64,000 nt of DNA from Gammaproteobacteria bacterium (GCA_018828125.1 JAHJWB010000003.1:339034-403033), one strand, 5' to 3'. Shown: positions 1-8,621, numbered from the stretch's first letter. The notes: a model not told the origin generated them from the sequence alone. Numbers and translations: made by a program.

Positions 1-1
1 G

Positions 2-772
2 CTGGAGAACGACTTGCGCACGGCGCTGGAACAGGGGCAGTTCACGCTGCACTATCAGGCACAGGTGGGCTGCGGCGTGCGCGTTGTGGGCGCAGAAGTG
101 CTGATCCGCTGGCACCACCCCACGCGCGGGTTGGTGCCGCCCTTCGAGTTCATTCCGTTGGCCGAAGAAACCGGATTGATCCTTCCGACTGGCCTGTGGG
201 TGCTGCAGACGGCCTGCGCCCAGTTGAAAAGGTGGCAAGACAATCCCGCCACAGATCACCTCCAATTGGCCGTGAACGTAAGCGCAAGGCAGTTCCGTCA
301 AGCCGACTTCATGGAGCAGATCGTGGAGGTCTTGCGGCAGACGGGCGCGCGGCCCGATCGCCTGAAATTGGAGCTGACAGAAAGCTTGGCGCTGGACAAT
401 GTCGACGACACCATCGCCAAGATGAATGCGCTGCGCAGCCTGGGTCTGCGGTTTTCGATGGACGACTTTGGTACCGGGCAATCGTCGCTGTCGTACCTCA
501 CGCGGTTGCCGTTGGACCAACTCAAGATCGACCAGAGTTTTGTCCGCAACATTGGCATTCAGCACACCGATGCACTGATCGTGCAAACCATCATCGGCAT
601 GGCACACAGCCTGGGCATCGATGTGATCGCGGAAGGGGTGGAGACCGAGGAGCAGCGCGCTTTTCTCGAGCGCCATGGCTGTAGCCTGTGGCAAGGCTAC
701 CTGTTCAGCAAACCTGTGCCACTGGAGAGTTTTGAGCAGTTGATGGGGCAACTGCACGTGTCGCGCAATTAG
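2..772 (+). CDS. EAL-domain cyclic-di-GMP phosphodiesterase, C-terminal part (5' truncated by window edge)
   Basis: The reading frame is open from the first bases and begins in the typical EAL-domain entry (LENDLRTALEQGQ), so this is the end of a longer protein, probably preceded by GGDEF or sensory domains outside the window. EAL domains hydrolyse cyclic-di-GMP to pGpG. The active-site set looks complete: NVSARQF, ELTES, DDFGTGQSSLSYL, KIDQSFV, IAEGVETEEQ and QGYLFSKP. The signature tripeptide itself reads EVL (GAEVLIRW) rather than EAL, a tolerated variant that keeps the metal-binding Glu. Identification is secure; the N-terminal architecture is unknown. Confidence 0.93.
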   Translation: MENDLRTALEQGQFTLHYQAQVGCGVRVVGAEVLIRWHHPTRGLVPPFEFIPLAEETGLILPTGLWVLQTACAQLKRWQDNPATDHLQLAVNVSARQFRQADFMEQIVEVLRQTGARPDRLKLELTESLALDNVDDTIAKMNALRSLGLRFSMDDFGTGQSSLSYLTRLPLDQLKIDQSFVRNIGIQHTDALIVQTIIGMAHSLGIDVIAEGVETEEQRAFLERHGCSLWQGYLFSKPVPLESFEQLMGQLHVSRN

Positions 773-787
773 CGCGGCCCCGAAGGT

Positions 788-1312
788 TCAGTGTGCCGAC
801 GGATAAGGCGGGACATGCCCCCCTTGGGCTAGCGTGCTGGCCACGGCAAACATCAGCTCCAGGTTGATCTGTTCAGGGTCGCGTGGCACCAGGTCGTAGT
901 GGCACAAAGTGCCCATCAGCAGGCCGCTGGAATCCATGACCGGAACGCCACAGTAGGTGGGGACAACTTCGCGAGCGGGGTGACCTTCGGTGCGGGAGTC
1001 CAGCAACGCATGCGCGGTTTTGAAGACGCCTTTGCTGTCGCGCACGTAGCAGCAGTAGGTTGCTGTGTCCGCCACTTCCTGCGCTCGCAGGGTGCCTGTG
1101 TTTTCCTTGTCAAAGTGCACGGCGGCATTGGCCTTGCCATCTTGAAACCGCCAGATACCGATGAAACGGTAATCTGTGAGGCCGACCAGATAGGCCAGCG
1201 CGTCGCGCACGCCACGGGTGCTGAGAATGGCCTGGAATTGCTCAAAATCACGGACGGTATTGACTTGGGCCACGGCCACTCCAGTGCGGAAAACGGTTGC
1301 TGAAGGCGACAT
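788..1312 (-). CDS. GAF-domain protein
   Basis: A 174-residue protein made almost entirely of one GAF-like domain: an N-terminal helix (DFEQFQAILSTRGVRDAL), a central strand and ligand-pocket region, and the C-terminal signature YCGVPVMDSSGLLMGTLCHY typical of small stand-alone GAF proteins. GAF domains bind small ligands or cofactors; no effector domain is attached and the ligand cannot be read from sequence. It converges on the EAL gene with a 15-bp gap. The start ATG has only a weak ribosome-binding site, so the exact N-terminus is uncertain. Confidence 0.75.
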   Translation of the reverse strand: MSPSATVFRTGVAVAQVNTVRDFEQFQAILSTRGVRDALAYLVGLTDYRFIGIWRFQDGKANAAVHFDKENTGTLRAQEVADTATYCCYVRDSKGVFKTAHALLDSRTEGHPAREVVPTYCGVPVMDSSGLLMGTLCHYDLVPRDPEQINLELMFAVASTLAQGGHVPPYPSAH

Positions 1313-1429
1313 TTTACGGGGCGCGCCATGGTGGGCGGGGTGAGCAGAAGACCGCGCTTTCGACGGGGGGGGAGGTATAGAGCATGTTCACCCGTTCGCA
1401 AGGACTGGTGGACGGGTATGAACCCACTA

Positions 1430-2092
1430 TTACGTGCCCATGTACCGTCCGGGCCGGTGGTTCATGGCCAACACCAGGTTCAGTGCAATGGCTCCCGCAA
1501 TGGACCAAGCCACCCGCAGGGGTTCAACCGTCCAAAGCGCCAGCAACACGATGCAGCAGTCCACGGCCATCTGGATCTTGCCAGCCCGCCAGCCGTAGCG
1601 ATCCTGCAGGTACAGCGCGGCAATGCCTACGCCTCCCAGGCTGCAGCGATGTCTGAATAGCACCAAAAACCCTGTGCCTGTGATCAGCCCGCCGGCGATG
1701 GCTGCGTACAGCGGTTGCAGCTGGGAAAACTGCAAAAACCGCGACTGCAGTTCTGTCAAAAGCGACAGCAGCAAAACAGCAATGAAGGTTTTGAGGGTAA
1801 AGGGCCGCCCCAGTTTTCGCAAAGCCAGCCAATAAAACGGCAGGTTCACCACAAAAAATAGCTTGCCAAAGCCGATGCCCGTGGCGTAGTGCAACAAAAA
1901 TGCCAGCCCCGCCGTCCCTCCCGTCAGTAACCCGGCGCTGGTAAAGAACGCAACACCCACTGAAATCAACAGCACCCCGGTGAAGATGGCCACCCCGTCC
2001 TCGACCAGCGTGTGGGGCGTGGATGCGGGCGTTAAAGCCGGGACAGCGAGTGGAGCTGGGTGCGGATTCGGCGTGGCGGGCGAGCTGGACAT
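1430..2092 (-). CDS. YitT-family membrane protein
   Basis: Five or so hydrophobic segments (for example GVAIFTGVLLISVGVAFF, LTGGTAGLAFLLHYATG, FFVVNLPFYWLALRKLG and GLITGTGFLVLFRH) with the GGTAGLAFLLHYATG and RHRCSLGGVGIAALYLQDRYG patterns of the YitT/DUF161 family. The C-terminal DUF2179 domain of many family members is absent, giving the short form of about 220 residues. Function is unknown; it acts in the inner membrane. I chose ATG at 2092 because the frame upstream (to 2290) encodes a non-hydrophobic, poorly plausible extension; an ATG at 2155 is the main alternative. Confidence 0.8.
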   Translation of the reverse strand: MSSSPATPNPHPAPLAVPALTPASTPHTLVEDGVAIFTGVLLISVGVAFFTSAGLLTGGTAGLAFLLHYATGIGFGKLFFVVNLPFYWLALRKLGRPFTLKTFIAVLLLSLLTELQSRFLQFSQLQPLYAAIAGGLITGTGFLVLFRHRCSLGGVGIAALYLQDRYGWRAGKIQMAVDCCIVLLALWTVEPLRVAWSIAGAIALNLVLAMNHRPGRYMGT

Positions 2093-2427
2093 GGCGCGGT
2101 GAAACACGTGAAGGGGCGGGCAGACGGTGCCAACGGGTGGTGCGAATTGAACCATGCAAGACCTGTACCTTGGTTGTCGCGCGTCAAGAAATCGTGCAGC
2201 GGTTTGGGTCGACAAAGTCACCCTTTGTGGCGCTTTGATCGGCGCTTTGGTTGGCGTGTTGATGAAACCGTTCATTTGTAACACCTGCAACGCCGCGGCG
2301 GATCTTCCGAGCGGTGTTCGCGTTCCTGCGAAAATATCGGGCTTTGCCCACTGGGGATCCGCTCCCTGATGCGGGCGCGCCTAGGGGATCTCGAGGCGCG
2401 GCCAGCACAGTGAATGGCCTCTCCAGG
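2093..2427. other. Intergenic region between divergent YitT and DUF3348 genes
   Basis: About 335 bp without a convincing gene. It should hold the promoters of both flanking units. Both flanking reading frames extend into it through GTG or internal codons, but neither extension looks like its protein family. I could not pick out a convincing sigma-70 promoter or terminator by eye. Confidence 0.4.
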
Positions 2428-3225
2428 ATGTATTTGCACCACCCCCTCAACAGCTCCAGACTCGTGGTTCTGCTCCAGCAATGGGCGCGGCAGGACGGCG
2501 AGCGACCAGGGCAGTCGCCAGCGCCCCCCGGAGACACCGATGTGGCGGAGCAACTGGCCCAGTGGCTAGGCACGGTGGATGCCGTCAAGCTGAGCCGGGC
2601 GCTGCATGCCATTGAGACGTTACCTAGCGAAGCTGGGGCGCTGGCGAACCTGGAGGTCGTGGACCTGCCTGCGTTAGATCGCCTGGTCGAGAAGACCAAG
2701 GCGGACCTGCACGCGTTGGTGACAGCCAAGGTCGCAGCCCCAAAACCGCTGCGTGCCCGGGCTGACAATACGCCCGTGCAAGCGCCCGACCCTCAGGTCG
2801 AGACTGACTATGCCGCCCATGGCCCGCGTTATCTGGATCTGCAAAAGCAGATAGACACACGGCTTTTGGCCATGCGAGTGCAGGTTCGCCATGCACTGGC
2901 CCTGGGGTCTTCCGGTTTGCGGCAACTGGCGGCACTGGATGCTGTCATGGAGCAAATGCTTGGCGCTCGTGAGCAGCGGCTTTGGGCCTCATTGTCGGGC
3001 CACCTGGAGCGACGCCTGGTGCTCCGCCATCACAAGCACCTGCAGACGCTGCAAAACAGCGGCGTTGCCGACGAACCGTTGCGCTGGCGCCAGCCAGGCG
3101 GTTGGCTGTGGGCCTTCGAACAAGATCTTCAGGCGTTGCTGATTGCAGAACTGCAAGTACGTCTGCTACCGATAACGGGGCTGCTTGAAGCCGCCCACCA
3201 CGAGAAAACAGGACGACAGGAATGA
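2428..3225 (+). CDS. DUF3348 family protein, first gene of a MotAB-like cassette
   Basis: The protein begins MYLHHPLNSSRLVVLLQQWA and has the segment EQLAQWLGTVDAVKLSRAL, the layout of DUF3348 proteins; it is soluble, helical and without a signal peptide. Function is unknown. Its stop overlaps the start of the DUF802 gene by 4 bp, so the two are translationally coupled, and a MotB/OmpA-like gene and a DUF2894 gene follow. That context suggests a cytoplasmic accessory or assembly factor of the membrane complex; this is inference. The start is uncertain: GTG at 2410 and a longer GTG form at 2314 are in frame. Confidence 0.8.
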   Translation: MYLHHPLNSSRLVVLLQQWARQDGERPGQSPAPPGDTDVAEQLAQWLGTVDAVKLSRALHAIETLPSEAGALANLEVVDLPALDRLVEKTKADLHALVTAKVAAPKPLRARADNTPVQAPDPQVETDYAAHGPRYLDLQKQIDTRLLAMRVQVRHALALGSSGLRQLAALDAVMEQMLGAREQRLWASLSGHLERRLVLRHHKHLQTLQNSGVADEPLRWRQPGGWLWAFEQDLQALLIAELQVRLLPITGLLEAAHHEKTGRQE

Positions 3226-5657
3226 ACAAGAGTGTGATGGCCGCCGTATTTGCGGCGGGTCTTGCGGTGGTGGCCTGGGTCGGCTGGGCTTTTGTGGGCA
3301 CCAGTCCGCTCGCGCTGGCGATGACATTGGTAATTGGCTGGGTGTATCTGCTGGGCGCGTATGAGTTGATGCAATTCCGCGCCGCCACAGCGTCCTTGGT
3401 CGCGGCACTGCGGTTCGCCGACAAATCCGCTGAGCCCATGGCCGACTTGGGAGAATGGCTCCACCGCTTGGCGCCTTCGCTGCGCAACCCGGTGCGCCAG
3501 CGCATTGAAGGCGAGCGCGTGGCCCTGCCAGGCCCGGCACTCACGCCGTATCTGGTGGGGTTGTTGGTCATGCTGGGCATGCTCGGTACGTTCCTGGGCA
3601 TGGTAGTTACGTTCAAGGGCGCAGTGTTCGCACTGGAGACATCCTCTAACCTGGAGTCGATCCGCACCGCGTTGGCCGCGCCTATCAAGGGTCTGGGCCT
3701 TTCGTTTGGCACGTCGGTGGCCGGTGTGGCGGCGTCGGCCGCGCTGGGCATGTTGTCGGCCATCAGCCGCCGTCAGCGGATAGACGCTGCCCGCCTGCTC
3801 GACGTACACATACCTGCAGTGTTCCGGCCGTTCTCATCGGTGCACCGACGGAACGAAATGGTCCTCGCTCTCCAGACGCAGGCCTATGCCATGCCGCTGA
3901 TAGCCGAACGTCTGCAGGGCTTGATGGAGGGGCTGGAGCGCCGCAATGACCAGCTCAACGAACAGCTGCTGGCCCAGCAGCAAGGATTCCACCGTGAGGC
4001 GTCGTCCGCCTATACGCTACTGGCCAGTACGGTCGGGACGTCATTGCAAGAAAGCTTGACCGCAAGCGCGCGCCAAGCGGGCGAGGCGATTCGTCCTGTG
4101 GTGGAGCAGGCAATGACAACGCTTGCCCATGAAGCGCAGCGCTCGCACGAGCGCCTTCGGGAGGCTACTGATGCGCAATTACAGGCCCTCACGGCCCAAT
4201 GGGCAAGCACCGCGCACCAGGTGGCAGACACTTGGAACTCGGCATTGCGCAATCACACCCAGACCCATGGCGCACTGGTAGCGCAACTCGACCGGGCTCT
4301 GCAGACCGTCGCGCAAGCGTTTGACCAGCGATCCAGCGCGCTGCTGGCCTCACTGCAGGAGTCCGCTGTGCAATCTCATGCGACCCAGGTCGCAGCCGAC
4401 CAGCACCGGCTGGAAGGCTGGAGCCGCTCCATGGAAGCCATGACTGACTCTCTCGGCGCCGAGTGGCAGCGAGCAGGCGCGCAGTCAGTGGCTCAGCAGC
4501 AGGGTGTGTGCGCGGCGCTGGAAGCCACCGCCAAGCAGCTTGACCAGAGCTTGCTGGCGGCCACACAGTCGTTCGAAGATCGTTCTGGCGCGCTGCTGGC
4601 CGCATTGCAGGAGACGGTGGTGAAGTCGCATGCCGATCAGTTGGCGGCCGAGCAGCAACGTGTGGATGACTGGAGCCGTTCCATGAACGCCGTGTCGGGT
4701 GCGTTGTGTGCTGAATGGCAGCGCGTGGGTGCGCAATCGGTGGCGCAGCAGCAGGAGGCAGCCCAGGCGCTGGAGACCGCTGCTACGCAGATGGCTGAAC
4801 AGGTATCCGAACAGGTGGCCCGCACGCTGGGCGGCGCGGCCAACTTGATGGATCAGTCGGATGCGCTGCTGCGTACCCGCATAGAGTATGAAGCCCAATG
4901 GGTGCAGGCACAAGGCCAGCGAATGGAGCAACTGACGGGTGTGTGGCAAACCGAACTGGTGGCCTTGCGCGATGCGGAGGCGCTGCGCGGCCAGGCCGCA
5001 GTGGAGCGGCTCGACACGCTGCAGACAGCCGTAGCGCAACACCTGGCGACTTTAGGGGCGGCACTGGAGGCACCTCTTACCCGCCTGCTGCAAACCGCTT
5101 CCGATGTGCCGCAGGCCGCTGCCGAAGTCATTACCCAGCTGCGCCAGGAAATGACGCGGCTGAGCGAGCGCGACAACATTGCTTTGGCAGAACGCACGGC
5201 GATGATGGAGCAGGTGGGAACGCTGCTGCATTCGGTGAACGAAGCTGCGGTGCAGCAGCGCGCCGCTATCGATAGTTTGGTGGGCTCGGCCGCGCAGGTG
5301 TTGGAACAGGCGGGGGACCAGTTCGCACAGGCCCTTGGAACGCAGGCTGGAAAAGTGGATGAGGTGGCTGCGCATGTGGCTGCCAGCGCCGTAGAGCTTG
5401 CCAGCCTGGGCGAATCATTCAGCCATGGCGTGGGTTTGTTCAGTGCCAGCAACGAAAAACTGGTGGCAAGCCTGCAGGGCATGGAAGGGGCCATCGGCCA
5501 GTCCATGAGCCGCAGCGATGAGCAACTGGCCTACTACGTGGCCCAGGCCCGTGAGGTGATTGATCTGAGCATTAGCGCACAGCAGGGCATTGTGGAAGAC
5601 CTGCGCAGGCTTCACGGCACAGTGGGCCGGGTGGCCTCCCATGGAGTGGCTGCGTGA
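3222..5657 (+). CDS. DUF802 protein: MotA/ExbB/TolQ-like channel subunit with a 600-residue cytoplasmic coiled-coil tail
   Basis: 811 residues. Two N-terminal membrane segments (about 5-25 and 31-50) precede two segments carrying the MotA/ExbB/TolQ proton-channel signature: LGMLGTFLGMVVTFKG at about 118-133 and IKGLGLSFGTSVAGVAASA at about 155-173. T123 and T164 sit where the conserved channel threonines of ExbB and TolQ lie. Residues from about 200 to the end are a Gln/Ala-rich predicted coiled coil containing an 84-residue tandem duplication. The next gene encodes the matching MotB-like subunit. I infer an ion-driven inner-membrane unit with an intracellular tail, an architecture like ZorA of the Zorya system. 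The actual role is unknown. Confidence 0.87.
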   Translation: MNKSVMAAVFAAGLAVVAWVGWAFVGTSPLALAMTLVIGWVYLLGAYELMQFRAATASLVAALRFADKSAEPMADLGEWLHRLAPSLRNPVRQRIEGERVALPGPALTPYLVGLLVMLGMLGTFLGMVVTFKGAVFALETSSNLESIRTALAAPIKGLGLSFGTSVAGVAASAALGMLSAISRRQRIDAARLLDVHIPAVFRPFSSVHRRNEMVLALQTQAYAMPLIAERLQGLMEGLERRNDQLNEQLLAQQQGFHREASSAYTLLASTVGTSLQESLTASARQAGEAIRPVVEQAMTTLAHEAQRSHERLREATDAQLQALTAQWASTAHQVADTWNSALRNHTQTHGALVAQLDRALQTVAQAFDQRSSALLASLQESAVQSHATQVAADQHRLEGWSRSMEAMTDSLGAEWQRAGAQSVAQQQGVCAALEATAKQLDQSLLAATQSFEDRSGALLAALQETVVKSHADQLAAEQQRVDDWSRSMNAVSGALCAEWQRVGAQSVAQQQEAAQALETAATQMAEQVSEQVARTLGGAANLMDQSDALLRTRIEYEAQWVQAQGQRMEQLTGVWQTELVALRDAEALRGQAAVERLDTLQTAVAQHLATLGAALEAPLTRLLQTASDVPQAAAEVITQLRQEMTRLSERDNIALAERTAMMEQVGTLLHSVNEAAVQQRAAIDSLVGSAAQVLEQAGDQFAQALGTQAGKVDEVAAHVAASAVELASLGESFSHGVGLFSASNEKLVASLQGMEGAIGQSMSRSDEQLAYYVAQAREVIDLSISAQQGIVEDLRRLHGTVGRVASHGVAA
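4320..4797 (+). repeat. Tandem 252-bp (84-residue) repeat inside the DUF802 coiled-coil tail
   Basis: Copy 1 begins at 4320 (FDQRSSALLASLQES) and copy 2 at 4572 (FEDRSGALLAALQET), an exact 252-bp spacing. Shared landmarks include WSRSM, AEWQR and the perfectly kept AGAQSVAQQQ or VGAQSVAQQQ. The second copy fades after about 75 residues. The frame is preserved, so the repeat lengthens the tail by one structural unit. Confidence 0.85.
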
Positions 5658-6313
5658 ACGGCCTGGACGACACGCTCGACGAAGCTTCGGAGCAAACCGC
5701 CCCCGTGTGGGCGGTGTTTGGTGACCTGATGTCGGGTCTGCTGGGCGCATTTGTTCTCATCCTGGTGGGGCTGCTCGTGGTGCAGATCGATCTGGTGGCC
5801 AGCTTGAAGCAGGAAGTGGAAAAGCGCCAGATGGAGGAGCAACGCCGCATGGCGCTGGAAAAGGCGCTGGCTATTCCTTTGGCCAGCGGCCGGGTGACGG
5901 TGAACAACGGGCGCATTGGCATCAGTGGCAGCGTGTTGTTTGCGGTGGGCTCTGATGAACTGCGCCCTGAAGGGCGCCAACTGCTTAGCAGTCTGGTGCA
6001 ACCCCTGGTCGTGTACCTGCGCGAACGCGACGAAATGCTGATGGTGAGCGGATTTACCGACAACACCACGCTCCTGCGCGGTGCCCATCAGCGCTTTGCC
6101 GACAACCTGGAGCTGTCAGCCCAAAGGGCGCTCACCGTTACCCGTGCGCTTATTGAAGAAGGCATGCCGTCGGCGCAGGTGTTTGCGGCCGCTTTTGGTG
6201 CTGAGCAGCCGGTGGCCGACAACGCAGACGAAAAAGGCCGCGCGCAAAACCGCCGCGTAGAGATGGCCCCGGTGCCCAAGGCGTCCAATGCAAAACCAGC
6301 CCGAGATGAATGA
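5654..6313 (+). CDS. OmpA/MotB-like peptidoglycan-binding partner of the DUF802 channel
   Basis: 219 residues. A single N-terminal membrane helix carries the MotB/ExbD-type motif FGDLMSGLLGAFVLILVG; D24 matches the proton-carrying Asp of MotB-like subunits. A short linker leads to an OmpA-like periplasmic domain with SVLFAVGSDELRPEGRQLL, SGFTDNTTL, NLELSAQRALTVTRAL and a closing QNRRVEM, the residues that bind diaminopimelate in peptidoglycan. It starts with GTG in a 4-bp overlap with the DUF802 stop, so 1:1 coupled expression is likely. Known MotB/ZorB-like proteins anchor stators to the cell wall; I infer the same here. Confidence 0.9.
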   Translation: MNGLDDTLDEASEQTAPVWAVFGDLMSGLLGAFVLILVGLLVVQIDLVASLKQEVEKRQMEEQRRMALEKALAIPLASGRVTVNNGRIGISGSVLFAVGSDELRPEGRQLLSSLVQPLVVYLRERDEMLMVSGFTDNTTLLRGAHQRFADNLELSAQRALTVTRALIEEGMPSAQVFAAAFGAEQPVADNADEKGRAQNRRVEMAPVPKASNAKPARDE

Positions 6314-6896
6314 GCCTACCTTGGAGTCGCTGCGGGCGCAGGGCGCTCATCTGCACGACCCCGCACGGTTTCACTACCTGGAGGTTCTGTCCCGGCGCCT
6401 GCAGGCGCAACCGGCGACCGTGCAGCAAGTGCTGGCTCGGCGGCTGGGCGCTGCGGTGTCTGACTATGCAGTCCGAGCAGCGTCTGCGCCTGTGCGCTCT
6501 GCCGTTGCAAAAGCAATGCCGCCGGCAAGGTCCGCACTCGCAGAACTGAATAATGAGTTGAAAACCCGCGACCAGTCCGATGCGCAGGACATGCTGCTGG
6601 GCGACAGCGCCAACCTCTCGGACATGAAGAGCGTTCGCCAGTTCAGCGAGGTCTGGTCGAAGATATCAGCCGATCAGCAGGTGGTGCAGGCCCTGCACCG
6701 AGCGCCAGAAAACGCGGGGCCTCTCAACTCGCAAAAACTCATGCTCCGCTCATTGGAGTTGATGCGCACGTTGTCTCCGGACTACCTGCGGCGATTCCTC
6801 TCGCACATGGATTCCCTTCTGTGGCTGGAGGGTGTAAACACCAAGCCAGCGCGATCGGTGGCGCGGAAAAGCCGTACTGCGAGGGCGAAACCCTGA
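6288..6896 (+). CDS. DUF2894 family protein, last gene of the MotAB-like cassette
   Basis: 202 residues, soluble, with the DUF2894 features LESLRAQGAHLHDPARFHYLEVL near the N-terminus and SPDYLRRFLSHMDSLLWLE near the C-terminus, ending in an Arg/Lys-rich tail. The family is of unknown function and travels with DUF3348/DUF802 genes. It overlaps the OmpA-like gene by 26 bp; a second in-frame ATG at 6306 would shorten this to 8 bp. I infer a cytoplasmic partner of the channel tail. Confidence 0.82.
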   Translation: MQNQPEMNEPTLESLRAQGAHLHDPARFHYLEVLSRRLQAQPATVQQVLARRLGAAVSDYAVRAASAPVRSAVAKAMPPARSALAELNNELKTRDQSDAQDMLLGDSANLSDMKSVRQFSEVWSKISADQQVVQALHRAPENAGPLNSQKLMLRSLELMRTLSPDYLRRFLSHMDSLLWLEGVNTKPARSVARKSRTARAKP

Positions 6897-7017
6897 CGCT
6901 GCAGTCCGTTCGCGTGGCAAGAGGCCGGCGCAATGGCAAAAGGGCGGTGAAAGTGAAGTGCTGCGGTGCGCAGCGGCGTCCAAGCCTGCGTGGATCACAT
7001 GCCGACAGGCAGCCGCC

Positions 7018-7296
7018 TCACTTTTTAGCCTGGTTCGAAATGTGTTGCTGAAGCAACTGGTTCGACTTGTCCAGTGCGTCTGCGGTCTCGCTCAGTTTTT
7101 GCTCCAACTGGTCCGTACGCTCTACAGCGGCTTGCAGATCCCCCTGCATGGCATCCGTCGGGATTTGTGTGGAAAGAACTGCGTGCACCACATCCAGCTC
7201 ATCTGCCGTGGACTTGATCTGTTCAGCGGTTTCCAAATTCTGGTTCAGAATTTCCGCCACTTCCGAAGATGGAGGCTGGTTCGTATCGCGGGGCAT
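7018..7296 (-). CDS. Small coiled-coil protein of unknown function
   Basis: About 92 residues (MPRDTNQPPSSEVAEIL at the start), hydrophilic, with a heptad-like stretch around LQAAVERTDQLEQKLSETAD and no membrane segment. The composition and codon use look like a real gene, and it sits alone between convergent and divergent neighbours. I do not recognise the family. A GTG three codons upstream (7305) is an alternative start. Confidence 0.6.
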   Translation of the reverse strand: MPRDTNQPPSSEVAEILNQNLETAEQIKSTADELDVVHAVLSTQIPTDAMQGDLQAAVERTDQLEQKLSETADALDKSNQLLQQHISNQAKK

Positions 7297-7429
7297 AAGT
7301 CGCACTCAGTGAGGTTATTCAGTTCACGTTGGTTACCGGGCAAGCGGCGCAACGGCCTACATGGCATTGAAGATCGGCCGTGTAGATTGTAGGCAGCATC
7401 CCAACGAACGGACTATCCGGCTCACCCTG

Positions 7430-7813
7430 ATGCCCCTTAATACCATCCTCGTCGAAGACAGCAAGACAATACTGGATACACTCGTGCCCGCGTTGGCCGA
7501 ACTGGCAGATGCGCGCGTAGTTGCCATTGCGACTACCGCAGTGGGCGCCGAAGAAGCGCTGGAGCAGTGGGGCAGCCAGTGGCAATTGATGGTGTTGGAT
7601 CTGTTCCTGAGCGAGGGCTCTGGAGTGGAAGTGCTGCAGGCATTGAAACAACGGGCTGCGCCTAAATTCGAGCACCAGCATGTTTACGTGCTCACCAACT
7701 ACGCCACCGCCGATATGCGCCGCAGGTGCGAGCAATTGGGGGCCGACGGGATGTTCGATAAATCGACCGAGCTTGATGCATTCTTTGAACGCTGCTGCGC
7801 GTTGTCTCGCTGA
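7430..7813 (+). CDS. Stand-alone response-regulator receiver (CheY-like) protein
   Basis: 127 residues covering exactly one receiver domain: acidic pair E9/D10, phosphoacceptor D57 (LMVLDLFLSEGSG), T89 (VYVLTN) and K111 (MFDKSTE). No output domain follows, so it would act by protein contact, as CheY-like or phosphorelay proteins do. No histidine kinase is adjacent. The frame extends upstream to 7361, but the receiver fold begins right at ATG 7430, which I take as the start. Confidence 0.88.
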   Translation: MPLNTILVEDSKTILDTLVPALAELADARVVAIATTAVGAEEALEQWGSQWQLMVLDLFLSEGSGVEVLQALKQRAAPKFEHQHVYVLTNYATADMRRRCEQLGADGMFDKSTELDAFFERCCALSR

Positions 7814-7928
7814 GAGCTTTTTGGCACGAGCGCCAGTGGGCCATGTTTTAGGCGTAAAGCGCCTCCAGGGCTCACAGATGTCGCGACACCCCGCGGTCTT
7901 TGGCATCTACACGAGGCGCCGGGATGGC

Positions 7929-8582
7929 TCAGTGCCTGTGTGCTGCAGGAATCGTATCGCTGGCAAGCTCTTGCCGCGCCTGACGGATCACACTGGTCCC
8001 ACCGGCGATGGCAAGCCAGGCCATGATGGCAGCTACCGCCAGATCAGGCCAGGCGCTGCCTGTGCCGAACACGCCCAGTGCAGCGCCCATCACCGCGACG
8101 TTGCCCAGCGCATCATTGCGGGTGCACAGCCACACGCTGCGCATATTGGCGTCGCCGTCGCGGTAGGTGTACAGCAGCACAGCCACCCCCAGGTTGGCGG
8201 CCAGGGCCAGCAGGCCGATGGTGCCCATCGTGACGGGTTCAGGGGCCGTGCCCTGCCAGGCGCCCCAGGCCACGCGGCCCACAACGAACACGCCAAATGC
8301 CACCATGCTGGCGCCCTTGACGAGTGCCGCACGCGCCCGCCACGTGAGGGCCATGGTCAGCACCCACAGCGACAGCGCGTAGTTGGCCGCGTCGCCCAAA
8401 AAATCGATGGCGTCAGCCAGCAGGGACGCGGAGCCCGACTGCACGCCTGCGCCCACCTCCACGGCAAACATGGCCGCGTTGACCATCAGCGCCACCCACA
8501 GAATGCGGCGATAGCGGGGGTCGGCGCTGGCGGGCGAACCGTGCGGGTGGCTGTCGTGGTGATGGTGGCAATGGGCAGACAT
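7929..8582 (-). CDS. Cation diffusion facilitator (CDF) family heavy-metal efflux protein, short form
   Basis: 217 residues. The N-terminus is His-rich (MSAHCHHHHDSHPHG), followed by six hydrophobic segments. LLADAIDFLGDAANYALS matches the CDF metal site in TM2 and NDALGNVAVM the TM5 site. The usual C-terminal cytoplasmic domain is missing. The start ATG has a good ribosome-binding site (GGAG). It is divergent from a CadR/PbrR-type MerR gene with a MerR-type promoter between them, so cadmium, lead or zinc export under that regulator is likely; the metal is inferred. Confidence 0.87.
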   Translation of the reverse strand: MSAHCHHHHDSHPHGSPASADPRYRRILWVALMVNAAMFAVEVGAGVQSGSASLLADAIDFLGDAANYALSLWVLTMALTWRARAALVKGASMVAFGVFVVGRVAWGAWQGTAPEPVTMGTIGLLALAANLGVAVLLYTYRDGDANMRSVWLCTRNDALGNVAVMGAALGVFGTGSAWPDLAVAAIMAWLAIAGGTSVIRQARQELASDTIPAAHRH

Positions 8583-8621
8583 TAGGGGTTCTCCAGTCAG
8601 TGTTTTCAAAGCGATGGCATG

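Noticed and set aside
2428..6896. Calling the MotAB-like cassette a Zorya system outright
   Set aside because: No ZorC, ZorD, ZorE or other known Zorya effector is encoded; only the two membrane subunits resemble it in architecture.
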